Assembly: GCA_001970955.1 (NCBI GenBank) | Contig: MPUH01000065.1 | Location: 60,171 to 124,170 of the forward strand | Direction of reading: 5' to 3' | From: Stentor coeruleus | Taxonomy: Eukaryota > Ciliophora > Heterotrichea > Heterotrichida > Stentoridae | DNA length: 64,000 nucleotides | Shown here: positions 31,840 through 39,873 of the stretch, piece after piece | Position numbering within the stretch: position 1 is the stretch's first letter | Layout of the letters: every line of letters starts with the position of its first letter | The notes under the pieces: generated by a model | The model's input: the letters and a program-made list of their open reading frames with translations, nothing else | Databases searched by the model: none | What the model was told of the DNA's origin: nothing | Position numbers and translations under genes: made by a program

Positions 31840-32030
31840 AGCACTAACAACTGAAAACTTCAGAAATGGAATAAACTTTTACTTATATATTCCCCAGCAT
31901 TTATCAATTATTTATGATTTTGTATTATAAGTATGTATTATCAATTGAAGTAAGATCAAGGAGAAACTTAGATTATAATACTGGAATTCTTTTGAGATTT
32001 TAGGCATGATTTAGAGAGAATTAGGTAATT
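31840..32030 (+). pseudogene. Relic of the adjacent serine-protease gene (C-terminal part)
   Basis: The plus strand encodes FRNGINFYLYIPQHLSIIYD, a stop, then LSIEVRSRRNLDYNTGILLR. These line up with the parent's IQNGVEFTNFNSSEIIEQLL and VLLIEAESGRFTDYNIGLTH in the same order and spacing. Several stops and frameshifts are present; sequence back to about 31550 may belong to it but is too decayed to call. Confidence 0.6.
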
Positions 32031-32235
32031 ATCTTAAATACTATTAGAAAATTTCAAAAAAGAATACAAAGAGTCTGTATTAGTAAAAAAAAATGACTAA
32101 ATAGGAGATGTTTTATACACCAGATTTTATATTTAATAAAAATCTTAATGCTATATAAAAAAAACTACCATTCTATTTTCATTTTAATATCAAATCTCAT
32201 TATCTTTAACCTTAAAAATTCACATCATATAAAAA

Positions 32236-32658
32236 ATGTCTTTGACCTATACAACTCAGCATTACGAATGGCAACAACGTGTTAACAAAGAACTATACTA
32301 CTCTATGAAATTTGATAGGTAATTCCTATAAAGATTTTATAATAGTAATAACAAAACCTATCGAAACCTACCAAATCTTAAACGAAATTCTACCCCATCA
32401 ATAGCATCACAATATTCAGAAAGATCTATTGTGGTCCAGTCAAGACAATCAGAGAAAAGACCATCAACAAGAGGGACTAACTTTTCTAAGATAACTCATG
32501 CATCAGAAGTACCTGTGGAAAAACAAGAAAATAGTACGATGAAAACTTATATAAAAGAACTAGAAAATCAGCTAAGACAAGAAAAAATGAAAAGGATTAA
32601 ATCAGAAGAGATGCTTAAGAGGTATACAAGTCAAGGGAAATATATCAGAAATACTTAA
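32236..32658 (+). CDS. Small basic protein with C-terminal helix, one micro-intron
   Basis: Two exons, 32236-32318 and 32334-32658, joined across a 15-nt intron (gtaattcctataaag, 32319-32333). Without splicing the frame meets the TAA inside the intron; with splicing it stays open for 135 residues. The N-terminus is aromatic-rich (MSLTYTTQHYEWQQRVNKEL), the middle is Ser/Arg/Asn-rich and the C-terminus forms a charged helix (YIKELENQLRQEKMKRIKSE) likely to be a short coiled coil. No family recognised. Stop TAA. Confidence 0.8.
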
Positions 32659-33310
32659 GTAAGTAGTTTAGAGAAAGATTTTAATTAATATTAGCAGATT
32701 TTATTAATTTAAAAATCTGAAATAATTTTTTATTGGCATGAGTTTTTGAGTTTATGGTTTTGATTTTAGGATTTTATGATAGTTGTAATTATTAAGGATA
32801 TGGTTAAACTTTGTATAAAGGGTTTATTGTCAAGATTGGTAATAAAATGTTTTGGATTAAAACATTTTTTTGATATTTTAAACCAAATTTTATTTAAAAT
32901 CATTATTTGTAAGAAAAAAAAGGATTTCATCTGCTTCTTGATTGATAATCTAAATATTATTAAAAACTATGCATGCTAATCAAATAAATCCCCCAGCTCA
33001 ACTAACAACTACATTATAAAACAAAAATCCAATCTGAATAAGCTTTTCATAATCAAATCAGCACCATCATATACTATCTACCTCAAAATTTTCACACAAA
33101 CTCTACATCAAAAATCTCTTAACCCAAACACCTTCTACTCATCCCTTCCTCAGCATTTCCAAACAACATTTCAAAAGAAAAATCATCCAACAAAACTAAC
33201 ATTCTTATATCTCTATATTAAAACACAATCCAAAGCTTATCTCTTAATAAAACCTTAAATAAAACTAAATCTTACAATTTTTTATATCCTATATCTTAGG
33301 CTCTATAAAT
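32659..33310. other. Intergenic, 0.65 kb
   Basis: G-containing up to about 32950, then C-rich and G-poor to the RPA2 start. The 67-codon frame at 32776-32979 has flank-like composition and was not accepted. Confidence 0.5.
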
Positions 33311-34033
33311 ATGGCTAGTCAATATACTTCGCGGGAAAGCGAGGGTCAACCAAAACCCCAAAACATGATTGTATTCATTCCAGCTAATTTTGCAATGATT
33401 AACAACATAGCAACAAGAGAATCATCAGAATCAAGCCGAGAAACATTTTGTGTAGTATGCCGAGTAGAAGAATTCAATGACACAGCAGCAAATTTCGAAC
33501 TTACACTAAAAGACGAGACTGGGATAATGAAAGGAAGGATATACAAAAGCCAAAACCGTACAAGTGTCCATGCAATGCAAGATTATCATTATAAACATGG
33601 AGAATATGCAAGTATCATTGGGCATATAATAAAAAATAACAATGAAATCGCTTTGGTTATAACAAGAATCACTAATGTTTCAACATATAAAGAAATTGAT
33701 TTTCATAGAGCTCAAGTTATATGGGCACAGTTAATTAAAAACAGTGTCTTAAAAATCCCAGAAAAGCCTGCAGTCAAAAGTTCTTCACAATTTAATATGG
33801 AAGTTGATCGTTCTTCTCATAGTAATACTGAACATTATGATGGGATGAATAGTGAACAGCAACAAATAATGAAAGTTATTCGGGATTTATCAAAAGGAGG
33901 GTCTTTAAAATATGATATCATCGTCAAACATGTCCGACTGCCACCGAAAAAAATCAAAGACGAACTTGAAAACCTTGTAAACTCAGGAAATCTTATGACT
34001 GAAGACGATAATCAATCATTTTCTGTTGTTTAA
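33311..34033 (+). CDS. RPA2: Replication protein A 32-kDa subunit
   Basis: 240 residues with the RPA2 layout: a short polar N-terminal segment, an OB fold at about 40-145 (CVVCRVEEFNDTAANFELTL, DETGIMKGRIYKS, YASIIGHIIKNNNEIALVIT), a linker at 150-180 and a C-terminal winged helix (QQQIMKVIRDLSKGGSLKYD and LPPKKIKDELENLVNSGNLM). It would form the ssDNA-binding RPA heterotrimer used in replication and repair. The N-terminus is Ser-rich as in other RPA2 proteins, where it is a phosphorylation target. First of three close plus-strand genes (46 and 63 bp gaps). Confidence 0.85.
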   Translation: MASQYTSRESEGQPKPQNMIVFIPANFAMINNIATRESSESSRETFCVVCRVEEFNDTAANFELTLKDETGIMKGRIYKSQNRTSVHAMQDYHYKHGEYASIIGHIIKNNNEIALVITRITNVSTYKEIDFHRAQVIWAQLIKNSVLKIPEKPAVKSSSQFNMEVDRSSHSNTEHYDGMNSEQQQIMKVIRDLSKGGSLKYDIIVKHVRLPPKKIKDELENLVNSGNLMTEDDNQSFSVV

Positions 34034-34079
34034 TCTTTTATATGTTTAATTTTTAATAATACATTATATATAAAAAATA

Positions 34080-34604
34080 ATGAAAAGAAATATTCGGGTA
34101 AAGAACTCATCGATTTCTTTTGCTTCAATACCAGAAGAACCTAAAATTGATATACAAAATATGCCAGCAATAGATGAGGGTTATGATCATTTGATAACAT
34201 ATAATCAGTATAATAATATTGTCCCAATTATTGAAGAAAAAGCTTATAAGGAAAAAATGATGTTAGCCGTTCCATTTGCCCATATTTTAAAGAAATTAGC
34301 TTTGAATAGTGAAGCTGGGATAATAAAAGTCCCTGTGTTTCCTAAGCATAAATTTGGATGTCATATGGAAAAACTTACTGTTGAGCCTAAGTTTCATATT
34401 TTGACTAAGGATGATGAGGAGGATTTAGAGAAAATAAGAAAACTGAAACTTGAAGGAGGGAGGCTTAAGAAAAATTACTCATGTATATTGCCAAAGTTAA
34501 AAATAAAGTCAAAGTATATGAAACAGAATAAGAATTTGCAGAGGAAAAGTCCTTTGACGAAGTTTTGGTATGCGCCTGATAAACATATTAGAAGAGATTG
34601 CTAA
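34080..34604 (+). CDS. Unrecognised basic protein
   Basis: 174 residues, no domain recognised. Lys-rich with scattered acidic patches; the middle includes FAHILKKLALNSEAGIIKVP and the end is strongly basic (PKLKIKSKYMKQNKNLQRK). No signal peptide or membrane segment. ATG lies 46 bp after the RPA2 stop on the same strand. Composition and a real start/stop (TAA) support a gene. Confidence 0.65.
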   Translation: MKRNIRVKNSSISFASIPEEPKIDIQNMPAIDEGYDHLITYNQYNNIVPIIEEKAYKEKMMLAVPFAHILKKLALNSEAGIIKVPVFPKHKFGCHMEKLTVEPKFHILTKDDEEDLEKIRKLKLEGGRLKKNYSCILPKLKIKSKYMKQNKNLQRKSPLTKFWYAPDKHIRRDC

Positions 34605-34667
34605 ATGTGTAGATTCATATCATTTTAATATATTAGGTTGTAAATATTTTGAGAATTTGCTATAATT

Positions 34668-35507
34668 ATGGAAGAACATATTATTAGAATTCGTAACGGA
34701 TGCACTTTAGCTGAGATGACTCATATGAACCTTCCAGCAAATAGGCATGATCCTATCATCAAGCAAATGATGCCTAATTTCTATTATTTTTCAAACAAAA
34801 ATCTAGAAACACATAAAAGTCAAGGAAAAAACATCAAAGAAAACATAAAAACATCAGAATCTAAAGCAATACCCCCAATGCATTACATTGAAGATCAGTT
34901 CTACCCCTACATGAAAGCGAAAATTGCTAACAAGCCTCTTTTTTCAAAAATATCAACTCCAAACACAGAGCAAATTTCAAGTAGTAGAAGTGTCTCTGCA
35001 TCAAAATTCCGCACTTCTAAATATCCAAACGTCCCATTAACCAAAGAGCTTATAGAAAAAGTAGAAAACCTAAACAGCTTTCGAGAACTCACAAAACGAA
35101 GCTCAAAAAGAATAACTCCAAGCAAGCCTCCATCACAGATCACTACAAGTCGAAAGTCTTTTAGATCAGGGAATAAAATTAGTGGATTTAAATACTGGGA
35201 ACAATTTAAAAAAGAAAAATATAGTCAGCAAACTAATATGACGGATGATGATGGTTTGACTAGTAAAATGATGGAAACTTGTGAAAACTCATCAGCAAGA
35301 ATGCAAACTAGACCGAAATCAGAGAATACTTTTAGAAAAAATAGGAAGATTAAACAGAATGAATTTGTTAATACTATAGAGTCAGGGAGTAGTGTTATTT
35401 CTCCTTTAGCTCCTGTGTATTCTAATTATCATATGATACCACAGTCACCAAATGTTATGCCTGAGCAATATACTAATTATGGGAATTGTTTTAGTAAATA
35501 TTTATAA
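34668..35507 (+). CDS. Unrecognised Ser/Lys-rich protein
   Basis: 279 residues. The N-terminus (MEEHIIRIRNGCTLAEMTHM) is ordered-looking; residues 60-279 are polar, rich in Ser, Thr, Lys, Asn and Arg, and probably disordered. FRELTKRSSKRITPSKPPSQ near 137-156 is a basic-Pro cluster. No family, signal or membrane segment seen. It may be a cytoskeleton-associated protein, but that is a guess from composition only. Stop TAA; the 3' flank is G-rich. Confidence 0.68.
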   Translation: MEEHIIRIRNGCTLAEMTHMNLPANRHDPIIKQMMPNFYYFSNKNLETHKSQGKNIKENIKTSESKAIPPMHYIEDQFYPYMKAKIANKPLFSKISTPNTEQISSSRSVSASKFRTSKYPNVPLTKELIEKVENLNSFRELTKRSSKRITPSKPPSQITTSRKSFRSGNKISGFKYWEQFKKEKYSQQTNMTDDDGLTSKMMETCENSSARMQTRPKSENTFRKNRKIKQNEFVNTIESGSSVISPLAPVYSNYHMIPQSPNVMPEQYTNYGNCFSKYL

Positions 35508-35929
35508 ATTGTTTTAGGTTTTATAATAGGATTTAGATATTTTCTATGGAGGCTACTGGGTTTAATGTAAAAATTAGGATTTTGGTAGTGTTTGGATGGA
35601 ATAATTGGGAAAATTGTGGTGATTTTTTTCACCTTCTAAACCTTATTATTTTTTTCTACACCTTCTCTATCCTTTCATAATATCCTCTTTTTCTTCTAGC
35701 CATTTTTAATAAACCCCAATCATTTTCCAAACTCTCCATCATATAAAAACTTATCCTAATTTTTCTTCGTATAAATCTCAAAAACTTTCCTATCATTCCT
35801 AATCTTCTCAATCCAAATTAAAACTTAGGTTAAACTCTAGCAATACCCATAGGTGATAAAGTTTTCAATCCGTTAAAAAATATTCATGCCTAAAAGTTTC
35901 ATTCTCTGATAAACATTTATAAGGACAAA
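35508..35929. other. Intergenic, 0.42 kb
   Basis: G-rich to about 35630, then C-rich to about 35820. No gene. Confidence 0.5.
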
Positions 35930-36215
35930 AAGCTAGTATTTTTCAAGTAAGTCGCAGATGATTTTCGTTGTACCAAAATCTGTTATTTTAAGTTCACCTT
36001 GCCTTATAATGAACTAATTCTCATTTATAAATGCAAGTCTTTCTAAGAGCTGTTTAAAATCCTTTTGACAATATTTTCTGCTAATTAATATAATTTTCCC
36101 AGTAAGGTGGATATTGGAGTTTTTTATTAATACCACATATAATGTGATAATGTTTTGAGTTCTTGTAATAACATAATTTCCCCCAAAGCGGTAAAATTAA
36201 TCCCTTCCCCTTATT
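35930..36215 (-). pseudogene. Protein-kinase relic
   Basis: On the minus strand one frame reads, in kinase order: RFGGNYVITRTQNIITLYVV (like the HPNIIxLY segment), KDFKQLLERLAFINEN, a TAG-type break, then GELKITDFGTTKII with the DFG motif near 35965-35985. The HRDLKPEN segment is missing between them. Stops occur before and after. This is a degraded kinase domain; the parent is not identified. Confidence 0.55.
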
Positions 36216-36341
36216 TATAACTATGATAGTTTTTATAGTTACACTACAATAATTTTGGTATCAGTACATCACAAAACTTTACGATATATTCCACTTCCTA
36301 AGAAGCTTATTTTTACGTAGTTAGACATTTATGATAAATAT

Positions 36342-36869
36342 TTATCTAGAATACGACATCCAACCTAATATTGGGTACTTGTCTTGTATAATATAACCCT
36401 TTTCAGTATGAATAAGAGTTAGTTCTCTAGAAAAATCTCCTTCCCAAAAGTGATCAAACTCATTCTGCTCAGCAATGCGAATATATTCTTTGGATGGTGA
36501 TACTTCAGTTATTATAGCAATATGACCCCATAATAAGTTATCTTCACGTTTGTATATAAGAAGGTTACCAGAACATGGAGGTGTAGGGCTTTTATTTGGA
36601 TGCTGGGTTAGAGATATACGTTCATTTGTATGTATATCACGTAAATAAGTTATATCCCAAACTTCAGTTGCCCAGAGGACATTTTTAAATGTTAGTGATT
36701 TTACTTGGATCAACCACCTGCGGGCATATTCTACGCATTGATATTTAAACCCTGTATATTGACCATAAATCTTGTTGGATGATGGCTTGAAATTCTTAGC
36801 ACCTTTGTTAGCATACGCGATCACTCCAGAATTACTACCGAGGATATCGCCAAAATATGGACTGTTCAT
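36342..36869 (-). CDS. CHAP-type amidase (glutathionylspermidine-amidase-like)
   Basis: 175 residues from the ATG at 36869; the frame extends to a TTG at 36881, not used. The domain matches the N-terminal amidase half of bacterial bifunctional glutathionylspermidine synthetase/amidase: YQCVEYARRWLI holds the nucleophile Cys, WGHIAIITEV the His, and IRIAEQNEFDHFW follows as in that family. The enzyme class cleaves the amide between glutathione and spermidine, or peptidoglycan-type amides in other CHAP members. No synthetase domain follows, and there is no signal peptide. Shares a 32-bp gap with the divergent gene to its right. Stop TAA. Confidence 0.85.
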   Translation of the reverse strand: MNSPYFGDILGSNSGVIAYANKGAKNFKPSSNKIYGQYTGFKYQCVEYARRWLIQVKSLTFKNVLWATEVWDITYLRDIHTNERISLTQHPNKSPTPPCSGNLLIYKREDNLLWGHIAIITEVSPSKEYIRIAEQNEFDHFWEGDFSRELTLIHTEKGYIIQDKYPILGWMSYSR

Positions 36870-36901
36870 TTTATTATGCAAATATTTTTTTTAAGAAAAT
36901 A
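36870..36901. promoter_or_regulatory. 32-bp gap between divergent starts
   Basis: Everything between the CHAP-gene ATG (36869, minus) and the coiled-coil ATG (36902, plus). Any promoters must overlap the opposite coding region or be bidirectional. Confidence 0.5.
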
Positions 36902-38281
36902 ATGGAAGAAACCAATGCAACTAAGCTGAGGAAGCTATATAATAAGGTAAAGAAACGAGAGAATAGAGGAATGAATGTTAAAGAAGTTGTAGAAAATCTA
37001 GGCTTTAATTATGATTCAATAATGCCCCCAAATCGATTAAAATTGTCATTAGATGGCGCTGTTAGTGAAGTAGTTAAACTTCGCATAGCCCATCATGAAA
37101 GCAAGCGACTCAAAATCCTAGAAAAAGTCTACAAGCAACTCAAAATCCTTAAAACTCACACCGAAGCGTCGGCAGTATTTCTCGACACTCCAATAAAGGC
37201 AAACTTTTCCTTTACTTCAGATGATCATAAAAAAGAACTTATAGAAATCAATCAAAAACGTAGAATCGAAGCTTCTGAAAGGGCACTTAAGCTTAAATTC
37301 GCTCAGAAAATGGAGCTTCTTAAAAAAATCAAAAATAAAGAAACTAAAACTACAGAGCAAAAACTGAAAATCCTAGCAAGTGTCAAAGATAAAATCGATA
37401 GGTTTCAAAGGAAAGAAAAAAACAAACTCAACTCAGTAAAACAACACAGTCTAGACATGCAAGAATCATTTGAAAAAATTATAAAAAGAAGAGAATTAAA
37501 ATCAGAAACCCCAGTTGAAAGGATAAGTAAAACAATCGAAAAAATAAACTATTTTAATAAAAATTCAGACAAAGATGATAATATAGATCAAGTATTACTA
37601 AAAATTCAATTGAAGATGAATAAAGCTACAGAAAGGTATAATAATTTTATCCATGAGAGGGTCAAAATGGGAGAAATCAGAAGTCAGACAGTTGCTAAAA
37701 TAAGACATAACGCTTTGCAGAAAAAAAAACAAGAAAGTGATGAGTTGCTAATGAGTCTACTGAGACTTGATAAAAGTATTGTGAAATCCAGGTCTAAAAA
37801 AAACCAATACTACTTTCAAAAACATCCTAAGGCTAATCTTAGTATTTTAGAAAAAAAGGAGTCTAGCTCTATAGAGGATAATACTAAGAGTGATACTTCG
37901 TTTTTAGAAAAACAGATATATGATAAGGAAAAAAAAATCCAGGAAAATATTGATTTGATTAAAAACAAGTTCGAATTAGAAAAATCACTTAAACAAGAAA
38001 AATATAAACTAACACTTGATGATATAAAACAGAAAAGGAAGTTTCATGAAAAACTTAGGAAGATTAACAAGGAGAAAATACTAGAAAAACATATTAAAAC
38101 TTCTAAGGCTAATGAGTTTAGGAAATCTGAATTGGATAAGTTTGAACAGGCTATTAGGGAAAAAGGTTATAAACTTTCTCAGAAATATAATATTGAAAAG
38201 GATCTGGTTCATAAAGAATTCAGTGATTTTAAAGTTAAACAAACGTTTATGATAACTAATGATAATCATTTTAAAATATGA
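36902..38281 (+). CDS. Long coiled-coil protein, unrecognised
   Basis: 459 residues from the ATG at 36902. The frame is open to an upstream ATG at 36857 that lies inside the divergent amidase gene; the 36902 start (MEETNATKL) avoids this overlap and is preferred. The chain is almost entirely Lys/Glu/Leu/Ile-rich helix, for example EQKLKILASVKDKIDRF and EKKIQENIDLIKNKFELEKS, predicting coiled coil. No motor, EF-hand or other domain. It ends at TGA; reading further would pass two TGA codons before a TAG. Confidence 0.75.
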   Translation: MEETNATKLRKLYNKVKKRENRGMNVKEVVENLGFNYDSIMPPNRLKLSLDGAVSEVVKLRIAHHESKRLKILEKVYKQLKILKTHTEASAVFLDTPIKANFSFTSDDHKKELIEINQKRRIEASERALKLKFAQKMELLKKIKNKETKTTEQKLKILASVKDKIDRFQRKEKNKLNSVKQHSLDMQESFEKIIKRRELKSETPVERISKTIEKINYFNKNSDKDDNIDQVLLKIQLKMNKATERYNNFIHERVKMGEIRSQTVAKIRHNALQKKKQESDELLMSLLRLDKSIVKSRSKKNQYYFQKHPKANLSILEKKESSSIEDNTKSDTSFLEKQIYDKEKKIQENIDLIKNKFELEKSLKQEKYKLTLDDIKQKRKFHEKLRKINKEKILEKHIKTSKANEFRKSELDKFEQAIREKGYKLSQKYNIEKDLVHKEFSDFKVKQTFMITNDNHFKI

Positions 38282-38810
38282 AATAAGTTATGATATATTA
38301 AGATATATCTTCAACTATGCTTATTAGTTTATATAGAAAAATATATAATTGAAACTAGTAATTAGATTACAAGTATTTTATAGAGAATCTAGGGGAAAAA
38401 ATAAAAATGATTAATTTTGATAATTTTATATATAAGGTAAGATAATTTTATAAGTTAGTCGCATTATAGAAGAATTCTTATTGAAGCAATAATGAAAGAT
38501 TCTTTTATTTATGCTGAGAAGATGAAATTCGATTATAGAAAATTCTTATTGAAGCAATAATGAAAGATTCTTTTATTTATGCTGAGAAGATGATTAAATT
38601 TAAAAGCATCACTATTTTTTTTTTAACTTATACATAAGCTAGAATATATAAAACTGATCTCCTAGCATATGATAATTATAATTAACTACAGCAACTACTA
38701 AAAATAAAATATATGAATTAAGTATTTAGTATTGTTATTCCAATAATCTAACCACAATTCTATGTAGATCAATGCTCAGCATGACCTAAAATTTTAAAAA
38801 TCTATAGTCA
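38282..38810. other. Intergenic, 0.53 kb, with a tandem duplication
   Basis: AT-rich, no gene. The duplication at 38463-38599 is listed separately. Confidence 0.5.
38463..38599. repeat. Tandem duplication, 69-bp unit
   Basis: Copies at 38463 and 38532 share ttcttattgaagcaataatg plus the following ~40 bp without change. Confidence 0.88.
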
Positions 38811-39332
38811 TTAAGTATCCCACCCAGTGATTTGATCAATTTTATAATAGTATCCGCTTCTACTTTCTGGAGTCTCTTCAAGAATATATTTTATATGTTT
38901 TTTATTTAAAATAGAGCTTTGATTTAATTTTTTATTGCTTGGTTTAAAACAAGATTTAAAAGACTTTGATTGTCTTATTGTATTGTTTTTAATTTCCAGC
39001 CTTGGACTTGTTTTGATAGATTTAGTAATTTTTTTGTTATCAAAAGATTCATTGAGTTTTTGGTTATATTTTGGACTTAGTTTTTTAACTATACTATTTT
39101 GATATGTTAGCATCTGAATTATTAACCCAGAGTTAGCTGAAAGCTTTGGGGGCATGCTTTTGTTTTCAGTAATTTTTTTATCTTTTGAAAAACAAGATTT
39201 TTGGGCAAGTCTTAGTTTGGAAATGCTGAATTTTAATCTGAAAGGAGTGAGATATCGAAATTCAGGTGCTTCAGCCTTTTTCAAAGGTTTTTTCTTATAG
39301 AGTTCATTTACACTTAATCTCTCTGATAGCAT
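38811..39332 (-). CDS. Unrecognised basic protein
   Basis: 173 residues from the first ATG (MLSERLSVNELY); an upstream TTG at 39389 is not a credible start. Strongly basic, Lys/Ser/Asn-rich, with FRLKFSISKLRLAQKSCFSK near 32-52 and a C-terminal YILEETPESRSGYYYKIDQI segment. No domain, signal or membrane helix. Composition fits the other short basic proteins of this window (34.1, 52.8 kb), but no sequence similarity was noticed. Stop TAA. Confidence 0.65.
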   Translation of the reverse strand: MLSERLSVNELYKKKPLKKAEAPEFRYLTPFRLKFSISKLRLAQKSCFSKDKKITENKSMPPKLSANSGLIIQMLTYQNSIVKKLSPKYNQKLNESFDNKKITKSIKTSPRLEIKNNTIRQSKSFKSCFKPSNKKLNQSSILNKKHIKYILEETPESRSGYYYKIDQITGWDT

Positions 39333-39873
39333 TATATTATTATAATGATATATTAAAGTATTGAAATCAAATAAAAGATAGTTTTTCAAAGCTTATAATC
39401 AGCAGTTAAATACCGTTAAACATAATGAAAAGTATATTCCAATTGCAGTATATGGTTTAGATATTAATATAAATTAACAGGGATATTTTATATAAAAATC
39501 ATATTTGTAAAAATCCACCATGCAAAATCTACCTATTTGAATGATATTTTAATATAAAAAGTCATTGCAAATTTTGATAAATTCCTGACAATACTATAAT
39601 AATTTTATCCCACAATCTTTTTTCTAGTTTTTACAATCCTCAAGCAATTTTATCTCCAAAAGCATCTTGCTAAATATCTAATATGACCTTAAAAGTATAT
39701 TCATCATGATTTTTATATAAACATTTCACATATTCCAACACAAAAAAAAACCCTAAAACTTATTATCATTTATTATCACATCCAAAATACCAAAATTTCT
39801 TCATATTCCAAACAAATATTTAAAATTACATCAAAAATCCTAATATTCTAAAAGTACTTCAAATAGCATATAA
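39333..39873. promoter_or_regulatory. Divergent intergenic region, 0.54 kb
   Basis: Between divergent starts; 39620-39870 is C-rich and G-poor as expected upstream of a plus gene. No motif named. Confidence 0.4.

Noticed and set aside
32776-32979. 67-codon plus-strand open frame
   Set aside because: Ile/Lys/Leu-rich, flank-like composition, no homology recognised.
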